From Saprospiraceae bacterium (GTDB lineage Bacteria > Bacteroidota > Bacteroidia > Chitinophagales > Saprospiraceae): DNA of 64,000 bases. The notes under the pieces were generated by a model. The model saw nothing but the letters and a program-made list of their open reading frames with translations, had not been told where the DNA came from and made no database searches. Shown in pieces: positions 26,262 through 35,340 of the stretch (within the stretch, counting starts at the first letter, position 1; each line of letters begins with the position of its first letter). Location: the NCBI GenBank assembly GCA_029212405.1, contig JARGNR010000023.1, positions 1 through 64,000 on the forward strand, in the 5' to 3' direction. Both the position numbers and the translations under genes were made by a program.

Positions 26262-27698
26262 ATGGAAACAAAAAACGAAAAAACTAGTAATACAACACCT
26301 CCAGGCTCGGAAGACAATCTTTTTATTCTAAAGACCTATATCAGAAAATTTTTTAGAGACGCCTTGGATCTAGAAGAAGGCGTCGACAAAAGAGGGACGA
26401 TCAATGAGATAAAGAATAAGAAATCCATGAGTGGTGCCAATGCATGGATGCTGATGTGTAGTATTGTGATCGCGTCCGTAGGTTTAAATATGAATTCTCC
26501 AGCAGTTATAATTGGAGCCATGCTTATTTCTCCACTGATGTCTCCCATTTTGGGGATTGGATTAGCCGTAGGCATCAACGACAAAGACACCTTAAAAAAG
26601 AGTTTAGCTCATTTTTCTATGGCTGTTATAATTGCATTGGTTACATCAACCATCTATTTTTGGCTTACTCCTTTAGGAGGCATTACAGAGCAAATTAGTG
26701 ATAGAACTGCGCCCGGCCCTCTCGATATATTTATTGCTTTCTTTGGCGGGATAGCGGGAATCGTATCTATTGCCAGAAAAGACATATCAACTACATTGCC
26801 AGGTGTTGCCATTGCAACTGCATTGATGCCTCCGCTATGTGTCACTGGATTTGGAATAGCTACTTGGAATATGGAGATCGTTTTTTCTTCATTTTTTCTA
26901 TTTTTTATTAATACGGTTTTTGTTTCTTTTGCAACATATATCATCGTCCATTTTTTATTGAAGTTTCCTCAAAAGGACTTCATGGATAAGACGGAAAAAA
27001 GAAAAAACAACTACTATATCTTAGGTTTTCTATTGGTCATAAGTGTTATTTCCTACTTCCCATTCAGTAGTCTTCTAGAAGATCGAAATAATAACAACAA
27101 AGTAGAACAGTTTATTGAAGAGGTCATCGCCGACCAAAGAAAATATCTTGACGACTATAGATTCACTTCTAGTGATGGTTCTAATTTATTGGTATTGAAA
27201 GTATATGGAGACTCGATCAGTATGGATAAAATAAATGAATATCAACTGGGATTAGAAAGAATTGGGTTGCGAAATACAAAAATTGAAATCATCCCTACTA
27301 CTGAAATAACCATGGATGATTTGCTTGAAGTCGACAACAAGATCAAAGGAATGAAGGATTTGACATCCCAATTAGATATTGTAAAAAGTCAAAAAACAGA
27401 AACAGAGCAAGCCATCCAGGTTTTACAAGATAAACTCAATGAATACAAAATAGATTCTACGTCATTTAATCAGTTATGTCAAGAAATCAAAGTACTTCAA
27501 ACGGATGTATCTGAGCTTACCATGGCAAGAGGAAGGATCAGTGATTTGGATTCCATCAACAACGACCAATCTGTAGTTCTAATCAAGTGGAATAATAAAA
27601 CCCGAGATCAACTCGACCGAGAAAAGTATTTGCAAAACTATCTCAAAAAAAGGATGCAAAATGATGCGCTTAAGGTCGTCCATTATTATTTTGATTAA
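26262..27698 (+). CDS. DUF389 domain membrane protein
   Basis: 478 residues. The DUF389 core is recognised in ANAWMLMCSIVIASVGLN, SPAVIIGAMLISPLMSPI and GLAVGIND, followed by further membrane segments (about residues 65-270 in total). The C-terminal part (about 285-478) is soluble with a predicted coiled coil (about 360-440, rich in Gln, Lys, Leu). Function of DUF389 proteins is unknown. It starts 2 bases after the LolD-like ATPase stop and is probably co-transcribed. Confidence 0.88.
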   Translation: METKNEKTSNTTPPGSEDNLFILKTYIRKFFRDALDLEEGVDKRGTINEIKNKKSMSGANAWMLMCSIVIASVGLNMNSPAVIIGAMLISPLMSPILGIGLAVGINDKDTLKKSLAHFSMAVIIALVTSTIYFWLTPLGGITEQISDRTAPGPLDIFIAFFGGIAGIVSIARKDISTTLPGVAIATALMPPLCVTGFGIATWNMEIVFSSFFLFFINTVFVSFATYIIVHFLLKFPQKDFMDKTEKRKNNYYILGFLLVISVISYFPFSSLLEDRNNNNKVEQFIEEVIADQRKYLDDYRFTSSDGSNLLVLKVYGDSISMDKINEYQLGLERIGLRNTKIEIIPTTEITMDDLLEVDNKIKGMKDLTSQLDIVKSQKTETEQAIQVLQDKLNEYKIDSTSFNQLCQEIKVLQTDVSELTMARGRISDLDSINNDQSVVLIKWNNKTRDQLDREKYLQNYLKKRMQNDALKVVHYYFD

Positions 27699-27807
27699 TC
27701 TGGTAGATAATATTTGTTTTGAAAGTACTTAAACTAGGGAATCTTTTTAGAGTATTTTTATCAAATGGAATATTGAAACTTAATTTCAAATATATCTTTT
27801 GCTTGCT

Positions 27808-28608
27808 ATGAAATATGTTAAGATTTTTGAGACGAATGATAGATATGAATTTTCGAAGGCAAAACAGCTTTTAGAAGAGCACAAAATTGAATTTCAAATA
27901 TTGCATGAATACAGACTACACGATGCCAAAAATTTTGGTTCTCAACTAGAACCTGCTTTGATTAGGGTAATGGAAAAAGACAAAACTCAATCCATAGCAT
28001 TATTAAAAGATAAAAGAATATTGAAAGCTGGAAAAAACAACCAAAAAGATGTCGACTCCCCATTTAAGAATAAATCTGTTTATTCCCCATTGTTATTTGC
28101 AAAAGAAATAGAATCGATTTTAGGCTGTACCATTCAATCTGTAAAGTATTTTCAATCCGACGAGTTCGACTTTGATAATTTACATTCAATTGATTCTGGT
28201 ATTCTAATAGAAATTGATAATGGGATGAGTCTAACTTGGGTCTTTAAAGAAGAGGAAATTAATATTGAATCAGGCACTTATTTACCCGAAAGATACGCAT
28301 TACACATCTCAAAAGAAGATTTTGATTCCAATGAATTCCTAGAAATCAATAATGTGTCGGTACATCCCAGATGGTCCATCCTTTGCGAAGAAAAAATAGA
28401 AGCCATTCACATTTACTCCCAAGAAATAGAGGATGACTTAATTATCACTGACATTAAAATCACAACAAAACACCATGCAGTAGCGATCTTATCCATTGTA
28501 GAGCCCATTGAAACAGACAACGAAATAGAATTTGATCTATCCGTTGGTGATGAATGGATGGTGGTTTTATTTGAAGAGGAAGATATAAAGGCTACGAAAA
28601 GATTTTAG
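27808..28608 (+). CDS. Hypothetical protein with N-terminal DUF2007-like domain
   Basis: The first about 70 residues (KIFETNDRYEFSKAKQLLEEHKIEFQILHE) resemble the DUF2007 'putative signal transducing protein' fold, a small GlnB-like domain found in many Bacteroidota. The remaining about 190 residues are acidic and not recognised. I use the ATG at 27808; a TTG start at 27799 would add three residues. No signal peptide. A second, single-domain DUF2007 protein is at 48053. Role unknown. Confidence 0.75.
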   Translation: MKYVKIFETNDRYEFSKAKQLLEEHKIEFQILHEYRLHDAKNFGSQLEPALIRVMEKDKTQSIALLKDKRILKAGKNNQKDVDSPFKNKSVYSPLLFAKEIESILGCTIQSVKYFQSDEFDFDNLHSIDSGILIEIDNGMSLTWVFKEEEINIESGTYLPERYALHISKEDFDSNEFLEINNVSVHPRWSILCEEKIEAIHIYSQEIEDDLIITDIKITTKHHAVAILSIVEPIETDNEIEFDLSVGDEWMVVLFEEEDIKATKRF

Positions 28609-28637
28609 TTGGGTTATACTCTATCCTGACTGAAAGC

Positions 28638-30077
28638 TTACCACTTACTCGTGTTCAATATAGCTTGAGGATAATCTTTCCCTAATGTTACATTGTATTC
28701 ATTCAATTCCTCGTCAGAAAGTCTATCTAATGTGTGGATGCACGTATCAGGAATAGCACTTATTTCTGGCAACCAATATTTCACAAACTCTCCTTTAGGA
28801 TCATATCTTTTGGCTTGTGAAATAATGTTAAAATATCGATCTTCTCGTGGATCTGTTCCTACTCCTGCGATATAGTTCCAATTTCCATAATTGCTACATG
28901 GATCATAATCAAGCAACATTGATTCAAAGTATTCCGCTCCCATCAGCCAATTTAGTTTTAAATCATTCACTAAAAAGCTTGCTACATTTTGTCTTCCTCT
29001 ATTTGACATAAATCCAGTTGAATTGAGCTCTTTCATATTCGCATCAATGAATGGAATACCTGTCCTCCCTTCCGACCAAACTGAGAAAAGTGAGTCATCA
29101 ATCGTCACATCAGTAATTCTGTCTTGTTTTATCCCTCCCAATTTAAATATCTCATTCCCATATTTCTTTCCAGTCAACCTAAAAAAGTCCCTCCATAATA
29201 ATTCAAAAAACAACCAATACGTACTCTTATTTTTTACTCGTTCAGATTCATACTTTTTAAGTTCTGCATAAATCATTTTAGGGGATAAACACCCTTGCGA
29301 CAACCAAGGAGAAAATTTCGAACTAAAATTTCTTCCCAATAATTCGTTGCGTGTTTCTTTATAATTCTTGATCAAATCTGTCTCCCACAAATAATAATTC
29401 AATTGTCTTAACGCTTCTGTTTCACCACCTTTCCAAACAAATCCTCCTTTTGAATTATCACCAAAATCGGTATGACCTAGATCTGGCATAGTGGGTACTT
29501 GCCCGTACTCAATTTCAATATCTTCTATCTTAGACATCTGCTCAGGAGAAGGGATTGGCTCACGAACAGGAATATATTTTTCTACCTCTTTTCTAAACTG
29601 GGTAAACATATCTGGAGTATGCGTAACCGGAAATGGCAAGTCCGCCGTATAATATAGCATTTTACCCCTAGAATATCGTAATTCCTGTCCTATCGCCCAT
29701 AGATTATGTTCCATGGCATCTTGCACATCCACCTCTTCTTGAGTCCTTTCTCGATTGCAAAAAACCCAATTAGACTTAATCGACCTTGCAAGCTCTGGAA
29801 TTTCTTCTTCGGGCTTACCTACTCTTACATATAGATCCGAACCCAACTTTTGCAAGTTGTTCTTTAAATCTTGAATTGATTCAATAATAAACTTGGTTCT
29901 AAATTTACCAACTTTAGGAAATCCAAATTTGGTTGTAGAAAAATATACGCGTGGATCAAAAATGTAAACAGGGACAATCTGCTCTGCCGATGTAATCGCA
30001 TCATACAAAGCTTCATTATCATGCACTCTTAAATCATTTCTAAACCAAACTATTGCTTTTTTATTTACTCTTGACAT
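28638..30077 (-). CDS. Cryptochrome DASH / deoxyribodipyrimidine photolyase family protein
   Basis: A 479-residue flavoprotein. The N-terminal photolyase domain starts KAIVWFRNDLRVHDNEALYDA; the C-terminal FAD domain holds FIDANMKELNSTGFMSNRGRQ and DYDPCSNYGNWNYIAGVGTD, typical of the Cry-DASH group, and FNIISQAKRYDPKGEFVKYW. Cry-DASH proteins repair cyclobutane dimers, mainly in single-stranded DNA, under blue light, and may signal. Its presence suggests a sunlit habitat. A TAnnTTTG element lies at 30106-30113, with a leader of about 22 bases. Confidence 0.93.
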   Translation of the reverse strand: MSRVNKKAIVWFRNDLRVHDNEALYDAITSAEQIVPVYIFDPRVYFSTTKFGFPKVGKFRTKFIIESIQDLKNNLQKLGSDLYVRVGKPEEEIPELARSIKSNWVFCNRERTQEEVDVQDAMEHNLWAIGQELRYSRGKMLYYTADLPFPVTHTPDMFTQFRKEVEKYIPVREPIPSPEQMSKIEDIEIEYGQVPTMPDLGHTDFGDNSKGGFVWKGGETEALRQLNYYLWETDLIKNYKETRNELLGRNFSSKFSPWLSQGCLSPKMIYAELKKYESERVKNKSTYWLFFELLWRDFFRLTGKKYGNEIFKLGGIKQDRITDVTIDDSLFSVWSEGRTGIPFIDANMKELNSTGFMSNRGRQNVASFLVNDLKLNWLMGAEYFESMLLDYDPCSNYGNWNYIAGVGTDPREDRYFNIISQAKRYDPKGEFVKYWLPEISAIPDTCIHTLDRLSDEELNEYNVTLGKDYPQAILNTSKW

Positions 30078-30105
30078 ATGTTCATTTCTATAGGTAGAAC
30101 AATTA

Positions 30106-30113
30106 CAAATCTA
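30106..30113 (-). promoter_or_regulatory. -7 promoter element (TAGATTTG) for the photolyase gene
   Basis: Perfect TAnnTTTG on the minus strand, ending 28 bases before the ATG at 30077. No clear -33 element. Confidence 0.4.
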
Positions 30114-30205
30114 ATTGGTTTTTTTAGTTAATGGAATCTTTTTAAAATTTTGCCATTCTTTTGTAAAATACATCTCAATACATAATAATGCTCATTAGAT
30201 AACCT

Positions 30206-30213
30206 TATTTTTG
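30206..30213 (+). promoter_or_regulatory. -7 promoter element (TATTTTTG) for the SCO1/cytochrome c operon
   Basis: Perfect TAnnTTTG match ending 13 bases before the ATG at 30227, so the leader would be only a few bases long. Confidence 0.4.
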
Positions 30214-30226
30214 CATAAAATTTCAT

Positions 30227-30625
30227 ATGAAAAATATCATTTGTCTCTTTTCATTTTGTTTTCTATTCCTTGCGTGTAAAGATACCACCAAAACGGCTAA
30301 TCTTGAAGCTGAAGTGATTGCTATACACGATGAAGTCATGCCAAAAATGGGTGATATCCATCTTGCCAAGAAAAATCTTAGAAAAATTTTGACTTCAACA
30401 GAAAATGATAGTGTAAAAACCCAAGTTTTATCTATCATCACTGATTTGGAAAATGCAGATGAAGGAATGATGGAATGGATGGCCAATTGGAACGTTCCGG
30501 AAGATAACAACGAAAAAATCAACTACCTTGGTCAAGAAAAAATAAATATAACTAAGGTGAAAGATGATATGATATCAAGCTTGGAATTGGCTGCCAATTT
30601 TATAAATAAACACAACAACAAATGA
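30227..30625 (+). CDS. Predicted lipoprotein upstream of SCO1
   Basis: 132 residues. Lipoprotein signal with the lipobox LFLAC (Cys17). The mature protein is helical and charged, with LEAEVIAIHDEVMPKMG and MMEWMANW; Met and His residues (HDEVMPKMG, EGMMEWM) could bind copper, which would fit its neighbour SCO1, but this is speculation. The same gene type often precedes SCO1 genes in Bacteroidota (from memory). ATGA overlap with the SCO1 gene shows translational coupling. Confidence 0.75.
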   Translation: MKNIICLFSFCFLFLACKDTTKTANLEAEVIAIHDEVMPKMGDIHLAKKNLRKILTSTENDSVKTQVLSIITDLENADEGMMEWMANWNVPEDNNEKINYLGQEKINITKVKDDMISSLELAANFINKHNNK

Positions 30626-31251
30626 AATACATTAACACTTTCGTATTCCTATCCCTTCTTCTATTGATATGTAGTTGTGGACAAAAGCAAACGGAGAGTC
30701 TTCCCATATTAGGTAAAAAGAAAATCGTAGAAGGAATAGAAGTAGATCACCAAATTCCAGATTGGACATTTCTTAATCAAGATAGTCTACCAGTAACCAA
30801 TAAGGATCTAGCTGATGTCGTTTATGTTTCTGATTTTTTCTTTAGATCCTGTCCTACGATATGTCCTAAAACAATGAGAGAGATGAAACGGGTGTATACT
30901 GAATTTAAAGATAATCCACAAGTCAAACTCGTTTCGTTCACCATCGACCCTAAAAGAGATACTCCTTCCAAATTGAAACAATATGCATCCAATTTGCAAG
31001 TCAACGTCAATAAATGGTGGTTTCTGCAAGGAGATAAAGAAGAAACATATGATTTAGCATTGGATTACTTTAACACGGCATACGAAGATGAAGATGTCCC
31101 TGGAGGATTTAATCACTCTGGAAAATTAATCCTTACAGATAAAAATGGACATATTCGTTCGTTTTCGGAAGGTACAGACCCTGAAGAAACGCCAAAGCTG
31201 ATCAACGATATAAAAACATTACTCAAAGAGTATAACACCAATGAAAAGTAA
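30622..31251 (+). CDS. SCO1/SenC family copper chaperone (lipoprotein)
   Basis: Delivers copper to the CuA site of cytochrome c oxidase or acts as a thiol-disulfide protein. 209 residues with a lipobox (LLICSC, Cys17 or Cys19), the copper-binding CPTIC pair (Cys77, Cys81) and the distal ligand His165 in GGFNHSGK, inside a thioredoxin fold. Overlaps the next gene by 11 bases. Exported to the periplasmic face. Confidence 0.93.
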   Translation: MKYINTFVFLSLLLLICSCGQKQTESLPILGKKKIVEGIEVDHQIPDWTFLNQDSLPVTNKDLADVVYVSDFFFRSCPTICPKTMREMKRVYTEFKDNPQVKLVSFTIDPKRDTPSKLKQYASNLQVNVNKWWFLQGDKEETYDLALDYFNTAYEDEDVPGGFNHSGKLILTDKNGHIRSFSEGTDPEETPKLINDIKTLLKEYNTNEK

Positions 31252-31639
31252 TTTATATCTATTGTTTTTCGCACTCCTCTTCATTGCTCTGCACAGTTGT
31301 GACGATAAAACCTACAGTCAAGGAGAACGCTTATACTTAGCCCATTGTGGAAACTGTCATATGGAAGATGGGAAAGGTCTAGCAAAATTGATTCCTCCTT
31401 TGGCAGGATCTGATTATTTAAAATTGAATCCAGATAAAATACCTTGTATTTTACGACATGGTCAGAAAGGTGAAATTGTTGTGAACGGAGTTCAGTACAA
31501 CCAAATAATGCCTGGTGAACAATACACGGAAATCCAAATCAACAATATGATCAATTACATCAATACGGCTTGGGGAAATGATTATCCAGTGACTACAATT
31601 ACAGCTACAAAAAAGAGACTTGAGTTATGTAATCAGTAG
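31241..31639 (+). CDS. Monohaem cytochrome c lipoprotein
   Basis: 132 residues. Signal with lipobox ALHSC (Cys20), then the haem motif CGNCH (Cys36, Cys39, His40) and a likely Met axial ligand in QIMPGEQ, so a class I cytochrome c. Probably an electron carrier or sensor on the periplasmic side, working with the oxidase served by SCO1. It overlaps the converging purM gene by 7 bases, so there is no room for a terminator between them. Confidence 0.9.
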   Translation: MKSNLYLLFFALLFIALHSCDDKTYSQGERLYLAHCGNCHMEDGKGLAKLIPPLAGSDYLKLNPDKIPCILRHGQKGEIVVNGVQYNQIMPGEQYTEIQINNMINYINTAWGNDYPVTTITATKKRLELCNQ

Positions 31640-32805
31640 GTCCATGAACCAAAGTCATTTGTAATTACCAGCTCTTTTTTATCATTCGCTTCTGTCCGTC
31701 CTATAATTTGTGCTTCGATATTAAACTCCTTCGCCAATGCAATCATTCCTTCCGCAGCTTCTTTACTAGGTGTGTACACTTCTAATCGATGGCCCATATT
31801 AAAAACCTGATACATCTCTTTATAATCCAGTCCTGATTCTTTTTTAATCATCTCAAAAAGTGGAGGAATTGGTAATAAATTGTCTTTAATAATTCGCAAT
31901 TCTTTGTTCAAGAATTTCATCACCTTTGTTTGAGCGCCGCCTGTACAATGAATCATACCATTAACGTCAGCTCTATGATGATCAATTATTTTTTTGATGA
32001 GAGGTATATATGTTCGTGTAGGAGATAATACTAATTTCCCTGCATTCATTCCAGCAACACGGGTAGGATCTGTCAATTTCTTAGAACCCAAGTAAACGAC
32101 TTCATCTGGTGTATTTGAATCGTAGCTATCTGGATATTTTTGCGCATACTCTTTGGTAAACACATCATGTCGGGCAGAAGTAAGTCCATTACTTCCCATC
32201 CCCCCGTTGTATTCGTCTTCATAGGTAGCTTGACCATAGGATGCAAATCCTACAATATAATCACCCGCCTGAATATCAATATCAATTATGTCAGACTTTT
32301 TCAGACGTGCAAATGCAGTATATCCTACATCAATTGTTCGTACAATATCCCCTACATCAGCTGTCTCTCCTCCTGCTAAAATCATATGCACACCTGCTTG
32401 CTCCATCTCATCTAAAAACGTTTGCGTATGATTGATAATCACATTCAAGACATCGCCAGGAATTAAGTTCTTATTTCTTCCTATCGTACTGGATAAAACG
32501 ATATTTTCCACTGCACCGACACAAGCCATATCATCAATATTCATAACAATACTATCTTGCACAATTCCTTTCCAAACATTGATATCCCCAGTTTCTTTCC
32601 AATACATATAAGCTAGACTGGTTTTTGTACCAGCAGTATCTGCATGCATTATGTTACAGTAATCATCGTCACCAGCTGCATAGTCAGGCAGCACTTTACA
32701 AAATGCATTTGGAAATAATCCTTTATCCAAATTTTTGATGGCTTTATGCACATCATCTTTCGATGCTGAAACTCCTCTTAAATCATACCTCAATTTGTCA
32801 CTCAT
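31633..32805 (-). CDS. purM: Phosphoribosylformylglycinamidine cyclo-ligase
   Basis: ATP-dependent closure of FGAM to AIR in purine synthesis. The AIR synthase features are seen: the ADTAGTKTSLAYMYW substrate loop, NIDDMACVGA, the GGETADVGD motif and a C-terminal half with MIHCTGGAQTKVMKFL. At 390 residues it has the slightly long form usual in Bacteroidota. The promoter element is at 32828-32835. Stand-alone; no other pur genes are adjacent. Confidence 0.93.
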   Translation of the reverse strand: MSDKLRYDLRGVSASKDDVHKAIKNLDKGLFPNAFCKVLPDYAAGDDDYCNIMHADTAGTKTSLAYMYWKETGDINVWKGIVQDSIVMNIDDMACVGAVENIVLSSTIGRNKNLIPGDVLNVIINHTQTFLDEMEQAGVHMILAGGETADVGDIVRTIDVGYTAFARLKKSDIIDIDIQAGDYIVGFASYGQATYEDEYNGGMGSNGLTSARHDVFTKEYAQKYPDSYDSNTPDEVVYLGSKKLTDPTRVAGMNAGKLVLSPTRTYIPLIKKIIDHHRADVNGMIHCTGGAQTKVMKFLNKELRIIKDNLLPIPPLFEMIKKESGLDYKEMYQVFNMGHRLEVYTPSKEAAEGMIALAKEFNIEAQIIGRTEANDKKELVITNDFGSWTY

Positions 32806-32827
32806 ACGTGTCTTGTTTTTACGCCCA

Positions 32828-32835
32828 CAAAACTA
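32828..32835 (-). promoter_or_regulatory. -7 promoter element (TAGTTTTG) for purM
   Basis: Perfect TAnnTTTG on the minus strand, ending 22 bases before the ATG at 32805. No clear -33 element. Confidence 0.4.
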
Positions 32836-32869
32836 ACAGATTTATTAGATTAGTTGATAAACTTAGAAC

Positions 32870-33433
32870 TTAAAAAAACGATTCTATTTCCATTACTTCT
32901 CCTGATTTCATAGAATTCAGATACATCTGCCCTACTCTTATTCTAACCAACCTTAATGTAGGGAATCCAACTGCGGCTGTCATTTTCCTTACTTGTCGAA
33001 ATTTACCCTCTCGCAAAATAATAGAAATCCAAGACGTTGGTCCGTGTCTATCATCTCTAATTCTTCTTGCTCGTTCAGGAAATCCTGGATTATTAATTAA
33101 TCGAACTTTACAAGGTTTCGTGGTATATGACTCTCCCTTATAAGTCAATTCAATCCCATCTTTTAAATCTTGTATTGCCTTATTGTCAATCAAACCATCA
33201 ACTTGAGCATAATACTCTTTTTCGAATTTAAAACTGTTGACTTTCGCACTTTCTTTTCCATCTGTAGTCAATAAGAGCAACCCTTCTGAAGTTTCATCTA
33301 ATCGCCCGACTGACATGATTCCTTCCGGAAAATCATACAATTCTCCTAGTAAACGCTTTTTGCCTTGTCTTTCTAATTTAAACTGGGATAGATATCCGTA
33401 AGGTTTGTGAATAATAAAATGTCTATGACTCAT
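32870..33433 (-). CDS. RsuA/RluE-family rRNA pseudouridine synthase (copy 1)
   Basis: Isomerises a uridine in ribosomal RNA. 187 residues, the short form without the N-terminal S4 domain, as in RluE. Catalytic motif SVGRLDETSEGLLLLTTDG with the Asp nucleophile, HFIIHKPYGYLSQF at the N-terminus and the REGKFRQVRKM motif near the C-terminus. A second member lies on the other side of ychF (34746), so the two may modify different sites. Confidence 0.92.
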   Translation of the reverse strand: MSHRHFIIHKPYGYLSQFKLERQGKKRLLGELYDFPEGIMSVGRLDETSEGLLLLTTDGKESAKVNSFKFEKEYYAQVDGLIDNKAIQDLKDGIELTYKGESYTTKPCKVRLINNPGFPERARRIRDDRHGPTSWISIILREGKFRQVRKMTAAVGFPTLRLVRIRVGQMYLNSMKSGEVMEIESFF

Positions 33434-33609
33434 AAATCACAAAATACGATTCAAAATGAATTATCAAAATATACCTTAAAAGATGAATTTGATCGATAAC
33501 ATTATTTGATTGATCAGAAACGAATCTTACGAATTAAAATAAACTATTAAACATTTGATTAATCTTTCCATATTCTCCAAAAATGGAGTCTTGGATAATA
33601 AAATCTTGT

Positions 33610-33617
33610 TACCTTTG
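33610..33617 (+). promoter_or_regulatory. -7 promoter element (TACCTTTG) for ychF
   Basis: Perfect TAnnTTTG with TTG at 33591-33593, 16 bases upstream, and 38 bases before the ychF ATG. One of the more complete promoters in the window. Confidence 0.55.
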
Positions 33618-33655
33618 CACCGCTTTTCAAAAAAGAACATAAAAGAAAGAATCAT

Positions 33656-34753
33656 ATGGCACTTCAATGCGGAATAGTTGGTCTACCCAATGTAGGAAAA
33701 TCTACCTTATTTAATGCACTTACATCAGCAAAGGCATTGGCGGCAAATTACCCATTTGCTACCAAAGATCCGAACCTTGGGATAATTACTGTTCCAGATG
33801 AGCGACTAGATAAGTTGGCAGAAATTGTAAATCCACAAAAAGTACAACCTACTACTGTGGAGATTTTAGATATTGCTGGACTAATCAAAGGAGCAAGTAA
33901 AGGAGAAGGACTTGGAAATCAATTTCTTGCCAATATCCGTGAAGTAGATGCAATTGTGCATGTTGTACGATGTTTTGAGGATGATAATGTTATTCACGTT
34001 GATGGAAGTGTTGATCCGTTAAGAGACAAAGCTATCATTGACATGGAATTGATTCTGAAAGATATGGATACCATGGAAAAACGCATGGAAAAGCTTAAAA
34101 AAGGAACCAAAGGAGGTGATAAAGAAGAATTGCGAAAACTTGAATTTGCTCAGGAGTTGTATAAACATCTTGAAGGTGAAAACCCAGCAAGGAGTTTTGA
34201 TGTAGCCGACGGAATGGAAGAAGTGTATAAAGATTTATACTTATTGACTAGTAAGCCAATACTCTATGTCTGTAATGTAGACGAATCAAGTGTTTTAGAA
34301 GGAAATGCCATGACCAAGGCGTTCAAAGAAGAGGTCGCCTCAGAAAATGCGGAAGTGATCTTAATATCTGCGGGGATAGAAGCTGACATTGCTGAATTGG
34401 ATACCAAAGAAGAAAGAATGGAGTTTGTCGAAGAAATGGGATTGACTGAACCTGGTGTTAATCGTGTTATAAAAGCATGTTACAAATTACTTAACCTTAT
34501 TACTTACTTCACTGCAGGAGAGAAAGAGGTCAGAGCATGGACTATTGTGGATGGATGGAAAGCACCTGCAGCAGCAGGAGTGATTCATACCGATTTTGAG
34601 AAAGGATTTATTCGAGCAGAAGTGATCAAATACAATGACTATATCAGTCTAGGTTCAGAAGCAGCTGTCAAAGAAGCTGGAAAAATGGGCGTAGAAGGAA
34701 AAGAATATGTGGTGCATGATGGCGATATAATGCATTTCAGATTTAATGTCTAA
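33656..34753 (+). CDS. ychF: YchF/OLA1 family ATPase
   Basis: Ribosome-associated P-loop ATPase of the Obg superfamily. G1 is GLPNVGKSTLFNAL; the switch region holds TVEILDIAGLIKGASKGEGLGNQFL, with a coiled-coil insertion (about residues 130-190) and a C-terminal TGS domain (TYFTAGEKEVRAWT...GVIHTDFEKGFIRAEV). 365 residues, normal. The stop overlaps the following pseudouridine synthase gene by 8 bases, which links the two ribosome-related functions. Confidence 0.96.
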   Translation: MALQCGIVGLPNVGKSTLFNALTSAKALAANYPFATKDPNLGIITVPDERLDKLAEIVNPQKVQPTTVEILDIAGLIKGASKGEGLGNQFLANIREVDAIVHVVRCFEDDNVIHVDGSVDPLRDKAIIDMELILKDMDTMEKRMEKLKKGTKGGDKEELRKLEFAQELYKHLEGENPARSFDVADGMEEVYKDLYLLTSKPILYVCNVDESSVLEGNAMTKAFKEEVASENAEVILISAGIEADIAELDTKEERMEFVEEMGLTEPGVNRVIKACYKLLNLITYFTAGEKEVRAWTIVDGWKAPAAAGVIHTDFEKGFIRAEVIKYNDYISLGSEAAVKEAGKMGVEGKEYVVHDGDIMHFRFNV

Positions 34754-35333
34754 AAAGCTATACTACATATTCAATAAACCGTTTAATGTACTAAGTCAAT
34801 TTACGAAAGAGGTACCAGAACACATCACCTTACAGGATTTCTTAACTGTGCCAAAAGATGTTTATCCTGTTGGAAGACTCGACAAAGATAGTGAAGGTTT
34901 ACTTATATTAACCAACGACAATCAATTCAAAACCAAACTATTAGACCCAAAGTTTAGAAACCAAAAAACCTATTGGGTGCAAGTAGAAGGATTAGTGTCT
35001 GACGAAGCAATTGCACAACTCTCACAAGGTGTTTCAATCAAAATTAAGAATGGATTCTATCCAACATTACCCGCTGATGTAAAAAAAATAAACGCCCCCA
35101 ATGTTGAAAATAGAAATCCACCCGTGCGATATCGAGCCTCAATTCCAACATCCTGGATGGAAATCACCATTCATGAAGGCAAAAATCGACAAATCAGGAA
35201 AATGTGTGCCAAAGTCGGTTTTCCCTGTTTGAGATTGATTAGATGTCAAATTAAAAGGCTGTCTTTTGCTGATGTGCCGATTGGAACGTTTCGACCTTTA
35301 ACCAATACTGAACTGAACTACCTCTCTAAATAG
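34746..35333 (+). CDS. RsuA/RluE-family rRNA pseudouridine synthase (copy 2)
   Basis: 195 residues, S4-less. Catalytic block YPVGRLDKDSEGLLILTND, N-terminal YYIFNKPFNVLSQF and C-terminal HEGKNRQIRKM. Translationally coupled to ychF (8-base overlap). It differs clearly from copy 1 at 32870, so they are paralogues rather than a recent duplication. Which of them corresponds to RluE cannot be decided here. Confidence 0.92.
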   Translation: MSKKLYYIFNKPFNVLSQFTKEVPEHITLQDFLTVPKDVYPVGRLDKDSEGLLILTNDNQFKTKLLDPKFRNQKTYWVQVEGLVSDEAIAQLSQGVSIKIKNGFYPTLPADVKKINAPNVENRNPPVRYRASIPTSWMEITIHEGKNRQIRKMCAKVGFPCLRLIRCQIKRLSFADVPIGTFRPLTNTELNYLSK

Positions 35334-35340
35334 GTTAACA

